Positions 38,940 to 50,470 of a stretch of DNA of 64,000 bases are shown piece after piece. Position numbers and translations under genes: made by a program. The notes below the pieces were generated by a model, which had not been told where the DNA came from, did no database searches, and worked only from the letters and a program-made list of their open reading frames with translations. Position 1 is the stretch's first letter, and each line of letters opens with the position of its first letter. Location of the stretch: positions 47,003,327-47,067,326 of the forward strand of contig CM049308.1 in NCBI GenBank assembly GCA_026874595.1, read 5' to 3'. This DNA is from Sipunculus nudus (Eukaryota > Annelida > Sipuncula > Golfingiida > Sipunculidae).

Positions 38940-41475
38940 AAAGCCTAAAATGATGCACGATCTAGTTAGCAAAGGTTTAATGGAAGAGAGTGAAGTGGAA
39001 ACATAAAAAAATGATAGCCTTGCTATGCAGTTAGAATTTAAAAAGTTAGAAATGCAACATGAGCTAGCTTAAAGAGAGGGAAGAACATGAAAGGTGAGAA
39101 AGAGAAAGACTAGAAAAAGAAAAAGAAAAGGAGTTAAAACGACTTGAGTTAGAAAGACTTAGAAGAACCAGAACAGGCTCTACTTGCTGCCCCAACTCAC
39201 AGTTTTGATGACGAGGTTGATAAATACTTCTTACACTTTAAGAAGGTAGCTCAAAATTTAAATGGCCTAAGGAAAATTGGACTATGCTATTACAAAGTGT
39301 TTTGACTGTAAAGGCCAGAGAAATTTATATAGAGCTTTCAGTAGAAGCCGCTGCTGACTTTGGCCAGGTCAAACGGTTATTTCTGAAAGGTTATGAGGTA
39401 GTTCTGGAGGCTTACCGCCAGAAATTCAGATATTGGAAAAATCGCAATGACCAGACCTATGTACAATTTTCTAGGAATATGAGCAGTTGCTTGATCGCTG
39501 GGTCTTTTCAAGAGTCCTGCGAGGATTATCCTCTTAATAAGGCTACGTCCTTTCATGACTCTTGCGAGAGTATTTCAAATGAGGCCAGGTCCTCTTATGA
39601 CAAACAGAAGTTTGTTTCTGCTGAGGAAATTTCCTCTGTTGACTCCCATGAGGAGTTTGATTGTAATAAGGATGTAGATTCCTTTAGTGACTCTGAACAA
39701 GAGTTTATGACTGACACTGTCAGTGTAAGTTCTTTGTTTGATAAAATTGAGGTAGTAGATTCCCCTCCTGACTCTGAAATGGAGTTATTTGAGCCATTCA
39801 TACATGATGGTTTTGCATCACTTTCAAGTGATTTTTTTCAGATTCTACCCCTATTAGAATTTTGAGGGACACAGGTTCAGGTCAAACTCTCATGTTAGCA
39901 AACACTTTGCCATTTTCTAATAGATCTTTTACTGGTGCATATGCACTTGTTAATGGTGTGTTTTCAGACAAGCACACTTCAGTTCCGCTTCACAGTGTAC
40001 ATTTAAAATCAGATTTGATTCCTTGGAATATTACTGTGGGCATAAGAACTACTTTACCCTTTAAGGGAATTCAGTTGCTTACTAGGCAATGATGTTGCAG
40101 GTGAAAAAGTACAGCCTGTACCAATAGTGACAGAAAAGCCGTCACTTGATCAGGATACTGATCCTGAAAATCAGGAAATTCCTGGTTTGTATCCTTCATG
40201 TGCTGTAACTAGATCTATGGCGAAGGAAAACACACATGAGGATAATGGTCCAGATAATTACACTCCGGGAGTCACAAGTGACTCGTCTAACGACTCGCCC
40301 GTACAGGATGCAGCATTTTCGAGGTCAGAACTTATCACGGAACAGCATAAGGACCCTGGTATTTCATGTTTGTTTCCCAGGGCAGTTTCTAAAGATGAAC
40401 TGTCACAGAACCTAGTTTGATTCTATGTTAAAAATGGAGTGCTTATGCGTGAATGGCGGCCACCTGATGTATGCGCTGATGATGAGTGGGTCATCAAATA
40501 ACAAATAGTAGTGCCAAAAAGCTGTCGCAATGAAATTCTAAGCATGGCATATGAGGCTATAGGTATAGATAAAACTTATCAGTAAGTTAGTACACCCTTC
40601 TATTGACCTAATCTCAGGACAGATGTTGTACAATACTGTAAATCATGCCACACATGCCGGATGGTAGGCAAGCCAAATCAGAGTCCTCCTAAAGCCCCAC
40701 ATAGGCCTATTCCTGCTTTCGAGGAACCATTTAGTAGGATTATTGTTGTCTGTGTTGGACCACTGCCCTAAACAAAATCTGGACATAAATTCTTGCTGAA
40801 AACTATGTGCGGATCTACCAAGTTCCCTGAGGCAATACCATTGCGCAAAATTAATGCCAAAAGTGTTGTCAAGGCTGACCAAGTTTTATACAATGTCGAG
40901 ATTACCAAATTCCGTCCAGTCTGACCAAGGATCCAATTTTATGTCTGGCTTATAACAGCAAGTTATGCTTGAGCTAGGTATAAAACAGTACAGCTCTTCG
41001 CCATACCATCTTGAAAGTCAGGGCGCCCTCGAGCGTTTTCACCAGATATAAAAAACATGATTAGTACCTATTATTATCACACACAGAAAGACTGGGATAC
41101 AGGAATCCACCTATTGCTGTTTGCTGTTAGAGAATCCTTTCAAGAGTCCTTGGGTTTCAGTCCCTTTGAACTAATTTTCGGACACTCAGTTCAAGGTCCA
41201 TTAAAATTGCTTAAAGAAAAACTCTTGTGTGAAAATCCTGATTCTCTTAGTTTATTGCAGTAGGTCTCAGACTTTCGCACTAAACTACACAATGCTTGTG
41301 AGATTTCAAAGTCTTATCTTAAATATGCACAAAGTAAAATGAAAACAAAGTATATCAAGCAGACTGTAATTAGGACATTTGAGCCTGGTGAAAAGGTCCT
41401 TGCCTTACTACCTATCCCTGGCAGACCTCTGCTAGCTAGGTATTTTGGTCCTTGCATTGTTGTCAAGAAGAGAAA
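38940..41475 (+). mobile_element. Ty3/gypsy retrotransposon remnant (gag, protease, integrase pieces)
   Basis: Gag-like coiled coil at 38990-39200 (Lys/Glu/Leu/Arg-rich, frame-broken), gag core 39284-39500 with AREIYIELS and AYRQKFRYWKN, protease RDTGSGQTLML at about 39865, FKGIQLL at 40060, integrase zinc-binding CKSCHTCRM at about 40640, then rve fragments to 41475 with FEPGEKVLALLPIPGRPLLA and RYFGP at the end. Several stops; reverse transcriptase is absent between protease and integrase. Related to the minus-strand remnant at 21.8-25.4 kb. Confidence 0.8.
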
Positions 41476-43421
41476 GTTACAGAAAGACACAAAGTTCCAC
41501 GCAGATTATGGTGAGTTCATGACCAATATGATACAGAAAGGTTATGCGGAGATGATTCCAGAAAATGAGATGGATCGTAAAGATGAAAAGGTGTGGTATA
41601 TACCCCACCATGATATATACCATCCGAGGAAAAACAAGATACGTGTCGTGTTCAATTGCGGTCTTATTATCAAGGAATATCTTTGAACGACACTCTTCTA
41701 AAGGGGTCGGATTTGACCAACATTTAAATCTGTTTGGTTGGAGTTTTCCAAGGATTTAGACAAGATTCGGTTGCGATTATGGCTGACATAGAGGCAATAT
41801 TCTACCAAATTTGAGTCAGCCAGGACGATACAGACATGTTAAGATTTCGTGGTGGCTTAATGGTGATTTGACGTAGAACCCAAAGAAATACAGAATGTTG
41901 GTTCACATTTTCGGTGCCACGTTTTCACAAAGTTGTTCGAACTTTGTATTGAAGAAGGTGGCAGAGGAGGCTGCTTCCACATTGATGGTCAATCTGACAA
42001 ATACTTGCGCGAAAGGAGGCTTTCATCTGACCAAATTTATGTGTAACAGAGAAGGCGTTTTGGAGACATTATCCAGTAACAGTGATGCTTCTTGTAAGAA
42101 GGACATGGACTTAGATCATGATGAGCAACACATAGAAAGAGGGCTGGGAATAGAATGGTGTGTAGAATCGGACATGTTCATGTTCAGGATTCACATAAAG
42201 GAACGGCCGCTTACAAGAAGGGGGATTCTATCTATAGTAAGTTCGGTGTAGGACCCCCTTGGTTTCCTTGCACCTTTCCTTCTCCTTGCTAAATTAATCT
42301 TGCAGGACTTATGTCGGTCAAAATTCACTTGGGACGAAGAAATACCTCCTGAGCTCTTGCATCTGTGGCGTAGATGGCTAACGGAGCTCCCTTAATTGAA
42401 AGATTTCAGTGTGAGCAGATGCTTGAAACCAAAACTCTTTGGAGCAATCCAGTCGGCTCAGATTCACCATTTTTCAGATGCCAGTGATCTGGGACAGTCA
42501 GCTATCTACGTCTTATCAATGAAATGGGAAAGGTCCATTGTTCGTTCCTTATGGGCAAGTCACGTGTTTATCCACTTAAACAGATTACAATTCCACGAAT
42601 GGAACTTACGGCTGCAACAGTAGCTGTTCGTGTTGACAAGATGCTGAAAAGAGAATTAGAAATCAGCATAGATGAAACATTCTTTTGGACGGATAGTATG
42701 TCGGTTATCCGATATATTAACAACTAGTGTACACGCTCTCGCACATTCGTAGCAAATTGTGTTGCGGTCATACATGATGGATCATGTCCGGTAGAATGGA
42801 ATTATGTTGATTCAGCCTCAAATCCTGCAGATGATGCATCAAGAGGTTTACTTGCCAGTACTCTAACCGGTAATCATAGATGGATCAGAGGACCAGAACT
42901 TTTATGGACCACCGAATTAGATCAACACCCAGTCAGTTCCTGTTTAGACTGCGAAATGCCAGAGGATGATCCTGAGGTTCGCAAAAAAGTCCTGGTGAGC
43001 AGTGTAGTCACGGGTGGCTCAAATGACGTTATCAATCGCTTCATTTTGTACCACTCTAGCTGGCTGAAACTTAAGAAGCACACAGCTTGGACCCTGTAAC
43101 TACGCGAAACGTTACGAACAAGATTTAAAGTGAAACTCTCCAGGAAAGATGACACACAGATGTCTAGTGATGCGCGCACCAAGCTGACTTAGATAAGGGA
43201 CCAGACATTAAATCTAGAAAAGGAAACAAAGAAATGTTTTTTGACTGTCAAAGATTTAGACAAGGCCGAACACGTAATTTTAGCTAATGTCCAACGGAAA
43301 GCCTTTCCGCGGGAAGTTGACAGTTTGGCAGACGAAGAAAATGGAACAAATCGGAAAAGAGATGCTGACACAAATGTGCAAGCCGCCTAGTGTATGTCAA
43401 ATGGAATTTCAAAAAATAATG

Positions 43422-44195
43422 AAGTAAGTTAGGGAAAATATAATTTATGCGGTGCATTAGTAGGTCAGTTAGTATTAAATTGGAATATCAGGTCATAAGG
43501 TGTAGTTGGAGAGAGGGAGTTAATAATATTTGGTGAAGTTGTCAGCTGTTGTTGTCATCCTGTTTCATCCGTGCTGACGACGCTGGTGGATTATTCAGTA
43601 ATATATTGTATATTATGTAAATAAATGGACTTACTGTACCATGATTTATTATAATTAGATGATAGAAAGTTCTAGAGAATTCAGGCAATGTATAATTTCC
43701 AATAGGTAAATTCTAGAAAATCCCGTAGGTGCTAGTCTTGACAAGAAACGACTTGATTATTCTAGAGACTTCTAGAAGTTTCGGTTACCAAGGTATCCCA
43801 GGTATAAATAGGGCGGTGTCAAGGCCGGTCAGAAAGATAAGTGAATGAATTTGGAAGATACTGTCAACTGGTGACAGGTCGTTTTATGTCAACGACGGAT
43901 TAGTTGAACACCGAGCGGGGTGTGTTATAAATTCCGCGAGGACAGTATTAGTCCTGAAGAGAATATAGATAGTTGTAGCCGATCAGGGCGTTAGAAGATA
44001 TACGTGATTGTTATTTGTTGAAGACGTTGCTATTGTAAGATTGGAACCAGTCAACGACGACGGTGGCCAATTGATGGATGTTACCGGAATAAACCGTGTT
44101 CTTCAGTTCAGACAACGAGTGGTATTTTAGACTTTTCAGTGTGAAAGAACTCGGGAATATATGTCCGCTCCGTGTGTGGTGTGACATATATAAGT
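43422..44195 (+). mobile_element. LTR-like insertion with heat-shock promoter inside the BEL/Pao pol gene
   Basis: Separates the RNase H and integrase parts of pol. Flanked by GTAAG on both sides (about 43424 and 44191), a possible 5-bp target duplication. Contains three TTC/GAA arrays (43665-43682, 43711-43723, 43760-43782), TATAAATA at 43803-43810 and AATAAA (about 44091). No coding content, so a solo LTR is the best reading; the ends do not show a clean TG...CA, which weakens it. Confidence 0.5.
43760..43782 (+). promoter_or_regulatory. Heat-shock element array next to a TATA box
   Basis: Five contiguous 5-bp units TTC-GAG-TTC-GAA-TTC separated by two bases each; only the second is imperfect. 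Ends about 20 bp before TATAAATA at 43803. Confidence 0.7.
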
Positions 44196-45689
44196 AAGAT
44201 GCCATGCCGAAGGCTAGTCCATTGTACAAATTAGATCCTTTCATGGAAAATAGATTGTTACGAGTTGGAGGGCGCCTTAGCAGAACGTCTTTACCAGAGG
44301 AGACAAAACATCCTGTTGTTTTGCCTAATGACTCTCATGTGTCGCATCTCATTCTACAGCATATTCACGAGGATACGAGTCACAATGGAAGAAACCATAT
44401 TCCGCCGCGAGAAGAATTGTGCATAATTGCGTTAATTGCCGAAGCCAACATGAAAGCAGGTGAATAAGAGATGGCAGACTTACCTGCAGATCGTGTTACG
44501 GTGGACGAACCTCCTTTCACCCGTGTGGGTGTGGATTATTTCGGACCTTTTCAAGTTAAGCGAGGTCGATGTGTCGTCAAAAGGTACGGCGTAGTGTTTA
44601 CGTGTTTAGCCATTCGCGCTGTCCACATTGAAATAAGTCATACTTTGGATACTGATTCCTGCGTGAATGGTTTGCGTCGATTCATAGCAAGACGAGGCCA
44701 AGTCAAAGTAACTCGTTCCGACAATGGAACCAACCTGGTCGATGCCAAACGGGAACTTTTGCAAGAAATCAGTAAATGGAATCAAAGCCAAATTCGCGAC
44801 GCATTGCTGCAGAAGAAAGTAGACTGGATTTTCAATCCACCTTTAGGTTCGCATTACGGAGGATTGTGGGAGCGTCAGATAAGAACAATTAGAAAGATTC
44901 TCAACACGCTCGTTAAGAATCAGACTTTAGATGACGAATGTTTGCAGACATTCATGTGCGAAGTTGAGTCAACTATTAATTCGCGTCCAATTACACGAGG
45001 GTCCACAGATCCAAATGATATGGAGGCACTGACACCCAATCATATTTTGCTTCTCAAAACTGAACCTAACCTGCCCTCTGGATTGTTCCTGAAAGAGGAC
45101 AACTATGCGCGTCGAAAGTAGAGACAGGTCCAGTACATGGAAGATATTTTCTGGAAAAGATGGACCAGAGAATATCTACCGCAATTACAAGAGAAACAAA
45201 AATGGTGGAAGCCAAGGCGAAACTTTAGCCAAGGAGATATCGTGTTGATAATCGATGATACAGCTCCGCGCAACTCCTGGCTAATGGGAAGAATAACAGA
45301 AATCGTCCCAGATCGAAATGGTTACGTTCGACTTGTGAAAGTGAAATCGCGAACAAGTACTCTCGAACGACCGATAGACAAGTTGTGTCTCCTGCTTGAA
45401 ACAGACGGATCATGATTAGCCTAAAATAGTGTAAAGGCACTGGTGCGAGCCTAGCCCCGCCAGTTGAAGCCTGGTAATTTTGCTGTTATTGATTAGTGAT
45501 CACATGGACTCAGTATTTGCATGTAACTTCTAATGTTTATGTTCTGTGTGTAGTTTTCTTTGGATAATTATCTGTGTTTATCATTGATAATTAAGGGGCC
45601 GGGATGTAATAGGCGCAGTCACATAACAAAGCTAGCCCTACCCAGTGCTGCCTCCTCTTGGCTGTACGGTGTACTAATTTAGTGACAGT

Positions 45690-47601
45690 TTTTTTAGCTC
45701 AGCTGACTATAAGTCATCTGAGCCATAGTCGTGGTCCATTGTCCGTCGTCCGTCCGTCTGTCCGTCCGTCCGTAGATGTGGCACGTTTTGAAACCGTAAG
45801 ACTTAGGAATCCAAAATTCAGCATAATGTTAGATGTCCCCAAGATCTCCTACCAAGCCGAAAACTGGGTCTTTGCGACTTCGTTCCTTTGAGAAATTAAG
45901 GAAAAACCTCAAATTTTTATTAAAAACCTATTTTCACTCTTCAGGACTGCCTAATATCAAAACCACTCATCTGTTTTTCCTCATATTTACAATAAATATT
46001 CTTCTATATAGTTCCTATGTACATGCCAGAAATTAAGTCTGTTAAGTATAAATTCTTTAAGTTATGGGCCTGAACATAATAGACTTTATAAAAAATCAGG
46101 AAAAATATTTACTCACTTAACATGAAAAATTTAGAAACTAGAGTCTATTTTCCCAAGTATATAACTATGTTTAATTAAGATTTTATTGTTAACCCAAAAT
46201 TAGATCTGAATTTTGTAAAATTTTTAAGTTATTAGCATAAAAATAAAATCAGTACCTTAAATTTAGCCCAATTTTGACCATGGCACGTTTTTCTCCTGTA
46301 TGTACCATTGATTTAATTTTCACAGCATGTAAACATAAATATTTAATTTGTTTAAATCTGAAATTTGAAAATAAAAGCTTGAAAATTAAGCTAGTTATTG
46401 ATTTTTTTTCTTGAGGCTCTACTGTAGTCATTTGCTTTGATAACAGATTACAGATGCAAGGTCCAACTCCAGGTCACTGGAAGTCGGGCTATGCCAAGGT
46501 TTCTGATTTGTTACAGTCACTGGGGGAGACCCCCTGCTGTGACAGGTGTACAGTTATTCTCATATCACCACCCCAATCCCCCCCCCCCGGCAAACCCAAC
46601 CCACTAAGTGTAATGCAGTAATTGTTATTGTATTCACTGTATATCCTTAATTGTAACACTGTTTCCACTCCAATATACAAAAACTTTCCTTAAAAAAGTA
46701 ATTCAAGTGTAATCCAGAAGATGCCATGTTGTGTTAATGTAGCATTTTTAAAGAAATTAATTTTCTTTTAAATGATTTTAACAGATATAATTGAACCCAT
46801 CAGTATGCTTAAATTTATAAAATATGAAGCACATTATGGATAAATAAAGACACAATTGAAAATTGTGAAATCTAAATCAAGTATAATTTTTAGATATTTA
46901 TTGTTTTGCAGATTTAAAAGATTATATATATAATCATATAAATATCATTATAAATAAACATTTGTATGCATTGTGTGGTGTTATATGACAAGATTGAGAT
47001 TTATGATGATGCAATTGAGAATTATGAATCAACTTTTATATTCAGATGTATCTGTTTTATTGGAAATGTATAGAAATATAAACTTAAATTTAAAAAAAAA
47101 TTGATGTGATGAAAAAATTAGGATTTGATACAAACATTTGTTCATTATTTTCCTGCCACAGCAGAATTTGAGATCAGGCTTTGTTTGCCCTGTTTTATGT
47201 TGTTAATTAGTTATATTTCATCTGTATACATTTCATAAAAAAATACATATAATTAATAATATATATTATACAAAAAAAAAATATTCAATTAAACAAATTT
47301 GTAAACTACTGAAATGTCAACAGTTAATCAAAAAGCCAACTGATGATCATGGTAATAGTACAGATCATTTGTTCACAAACTGCTCACATGCTTCAGTTTC
47401 AACATTAGGAAACACATGGTCAGGTCACAAAATATTATTTGCAACAATTTCTTGCTCATCAATACAAACCAATCATATAAACCAACCATGGCCTTTATTA
47501 CCTCTTCCTCTTACACTTGATCTCCACTTGATATTATTTTAGATTTTTACCTTCAAGGTCAACTTCAGCTGAGCACAGTGACCCATAGGTCCCTTGTTTT
47601 T
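45690..47601 (+). mobile_element. Helentron-like non-autonomous element, complete copy
   Basis: Starts TTTTTTAGCTCAGCTGACTATAAG, TCATCTGAGCC and a TCCGTCCGTC run, ends TTCAGCTGAGCACAGTGACC then CATAGGTCCCTTGTTTT. About 1.9 kb, AT-rich, no coding content. Shares its interior with 30800-31727. It truncates the BEL/Pao 3' LTR. Confidence 0.65.
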
Positions 47602-47889
47602 ATATGGGACAAATCTTTCTGATACACCGCTGAGAAATTGCGCAAAAAGTACGACGGAGAAATTGTGTACGGTATAAACTGTGTTTACCTCGTCATGGTC
47701 TCTCTGACTGCTACGTTTACGAACATTATGTATGAAATATACGGATTTGTGATATGACTTTCGAAATATGCATCAGATACTGTGAAAGAGATGGTATTAA
47801 ACCTTTATTTGTATACCGTCGTTTCGATTCAGTGTCAGGTGAGCGAAAATAAGTGAGCGTAAATACAAACGGTGAGACTGAAGTTTGAA

Positions 47890-48345
47890 ACTATAATACA
47901 ATTTTTGCCCTGTTAAAAGATGACACCTTCTTTGAAGGTCTCAATTATGGAGAAAAAAATTCGTAAAAATTTGTAAAAAAATACATGTGGCGCCACCAGT
48001 TTGCAGGAACTGATGGAACACTCCATGATGAATATTCATGCAAGAATCATGGTGATCAATGCAGTAGTTATTCAGATACTTGAGCTTTTGTATCAAATTT
48101 TTTATTGTTCTGGGGGGTACTTAGGAGACCTATAGCTCGGAGAATATGGGTAACAGAGACCTTATTTCAGGTTTCCAAGGAGATTTTTCATGGACCTGCC
48201 TGGATGTGAAGATAGAAGATTCCAGGTTCAGCGGTTACGATTTGTGCCCTGTTAACGGCCGGACGGACAGCCGGACGGACGAAGAGTGATTGCTATAGCT
48301 CAGATGACTTTCAGTTAGCGGAGCTAAAAATGTGATACAAAAGCT
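47890..48345 (-). repeat. Single-unit copy of the 343-bp family, minus orientation
   Basis: Reverse complement gives TTTTTAGCTCCGCTAACTGAAAG, TCCGTCCGGCTGTCCGTCC, GGGCACAAATCGTAACCGCT and ends at the GGTGGCGCCACATG core near 47988. Confidence 0.65.
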
Positions 48346-49045
48346 CCATTGTATGAATAACTATATAGTCAGTTCCAGCACCCCTGTCCACCTGTTTTTT
48401 CGCGATTATTCTTTTTGCGAATCAAAGAACGCCAAAACTTTTTGACCTTATTGCTGAAAGAGGAAAAAGCGTAGTTAACTATTATGGAAATAACAGCCTA
48501 CCTTATGTCATTTCCCTGTAAACAATATAAAATCATTTTATGAGTAACTAGTCTATTCTGTAGCCACAACTTGCTTCCAGTCAGTGTCAACCAGGCCGTT
48601 AAGTAAATATTTTTTTATATCATGAGTATGTAGGGTACCAAAAATAACGCTTTTGCCTCTTTATGCCATTGGTACAAATTTTGTTTGGCAAGTTTGTCTA
48701 ATGTAGAGATAATCGCGAAAAATCAGATGGACAGGGGTGTGGAACGTACTATAATACATTGATTGCCATGCTTCTTTCCATGCAAATTGATCATGGAGTG
48801 TTTCATCTGTTCCTGCAGACTGGTGGCACTACCTATATTTTTTAAAATTTTCCACATTTTTTCTATTTATGAGACCCCCCCCCCCCCCAAAATGGTCATC
48901 TGTCCAAATGCCCACTGAAATCCATTTCTTAGGATTCTTCACAACATTGATGATTTGTTTTGCATTCTCGCTGTCATTTTGCTCATTGTTCAACATTCCT
49001 TGAATTCAGCTGAGCGTCATGGCCCATGGGCTACTATTTTTCCTT
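48346..49045 (+). repeat. Partial copy of the 343-bp family interrupted by a MITE
   Basis: GATACAAAAGCTCC at the left and TACATTGATTGCCATG at the right are adjacent in intact units; the copy ends TTCAGCTGAGCGTCATGGCCC at about 49030. Confidence 0.6.
48368..48749. mobile_element. MITE, 382 bp, with about 38-bp terminal inverted repeats and TA target site
   Basis: Left end GTCAGTTCCAGCACCCCTGTCC and on to TCGCGATTAT; right end, reverse complemented, GTACGTTCCACACCCCTGTCC and on to TCGCGATTAT. TA on both sides. Removing it restores the host repeat. TA duplication suggests a Tc1/mariner source. Confidence 0.75.
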
Positions 49046-50470
49046 CCCTACCCCTCTTCATTTACATGCGAAAGGAGGGTACTGTACATGTGATACGCAA
49101 GGCGCAGATGGTTTTCAGGCTCTGTAACTTGTCTCGTAGGTACTCCATGAGGGCACCCCCTCTGAAATCATCCATTTTGGTGTACAACCTATAGGCCTAC
49201 AATCTTTGGTGATTTTATCCGGTCTGTAACGATATGGCAAAAATCTGACACTAAGCCATCTGACTACAAAGAGTATAATACTTGTCTGTACGTAACTACC
49301 ACAATCATATTCGATTCCTGAATTTTAACCGCACAGTTTTACATTCTAATGCCTCACATGAGAGAGTAAACTCCTGCCGTTGTAGTTTCTGCTTAACACA
49401 GAGACCTATCATAACACGATGCAACCCACTGTTGTTCTGTTCGGATGGTACATTATACCTGAATATGTCATAGTGTAGTCCATACATGGACCTCTATTTC
49501 CTATGATACTCCTGCTGGACGGACATTACGGTCCATGGGCCCAATGTAAATTCAATATAGACACTCCGCAACGAATTTGCAACGATAGGTCGAGGGCCCT
49601 CGCAGGAGATAACAGGTCTGATCACTCGAAGAAATTGCATCAGGCTTATCAACACTATATTCGCAAACCTTTTGCATGAATGATTTTACATTCTAACTGA
49701 CAAAAAGTCTTATTTTACAGGTTCTTTCTTGTACAATCCACACACCGCTGTTTATCCAATGTGGCCATTTGTCGCAATGTAACGTGGGAAGGATTCATAC
49801 TCTCCGGGCAGAGACTACGCTTTTGAAAGGTCTCTCAGTTCACGTGAATAGGGCCGGATTATAAGACCGTCAGGACATCAGCAAAGAACCACAATCTGCT
49901 GTGCGTTGATCGCACTGGTTAATTGCAGAAATAAATAAACTTATAAATAGATAAAAGTTGTATCTGTGGTTGTAGATTTATGTGACAAAATTAATTTAAT
50001 CATCTTTCTTTGTTAAACTTCTACCGCGCTCTCCCCCTCTCATAATAGGTAAGATATAATAAAATGATAGGCTATATTATATTCTAAGACATTTTTTATG
50101 TTAATATATTAAAATTTGTCTCTCTGCATCCGTTTCATACAGAGCAAGGATTTCTGAAAATTGATCCGACTTGGGATTTTCGATCGATTGTGCATTGGCG
50201 TCAAGATCTTGCTCTTTCTATATCCACACCTTCATTTTCGTCTTGCAAACAGTTATGTTCAGCTCAAGGTGCAATATTTGACCACGCATGTTCAGGTGGT
50301 CCAAACTCGGCATTGTTCTGGATTTCTTCTCCACGAGTTCTACGTTTTCTGTGTACTTTGTTTCATTTTCAGCAATCATGTCGTCTGTATGAAAGCAGTG
50401 CGGCGCAAATTTAAATCAGGAAAACCACTCAACAGATCAACATCTTTGTTACGCCATGGTAGATACGGCA
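49046..50470. other. No recognised gene or repeat
   Basis: AT-rich; short ORFs only. Confidence 0.3.

Larger units (their letters stand above)
41476..45690 (+). mobile_element. BEL/Pao retrotransposon remnant
   Basis: Reverse transcriptase 41480-42240 (DYGEFMTNMIQKGYAEMIPE, VWYIPHHDIYHPRKNKIRVV, then LVHIFGATFSQSCSNF); the segment that should hold the YVDD catalytic box is missing between KKVAEEAAS and CAKGGFHLTKF. RNase H-like region 42396-42900 (HHFSDASDLGQSAIYVLS, RMELTAATVAVR). Integrase 44204-45415: RVGGRLSR zinc-binding leader, Asp in GVDYFGPF, Asp in RSDNGTN, Glu in GGLWERQ, and a C-terminal PRRNFSQGDIVLI domain. A purine-rich tract and GATGTAATAGGCGC at about 45594-45620 could mark the start of the 3' LTR. 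Stops and indels abound. Confidence 0.85.

Noticed and set aside
43422..44195. Possible spliceosomal intron (GTAAGT at left, AG at right) in the BEL/Pao pol gene
   Set aside because: The segment contains TATA, heat-shock and AATAAA signals, and the pol gene is already dead; an LTR insertion with GTAAG duplication explains it better.
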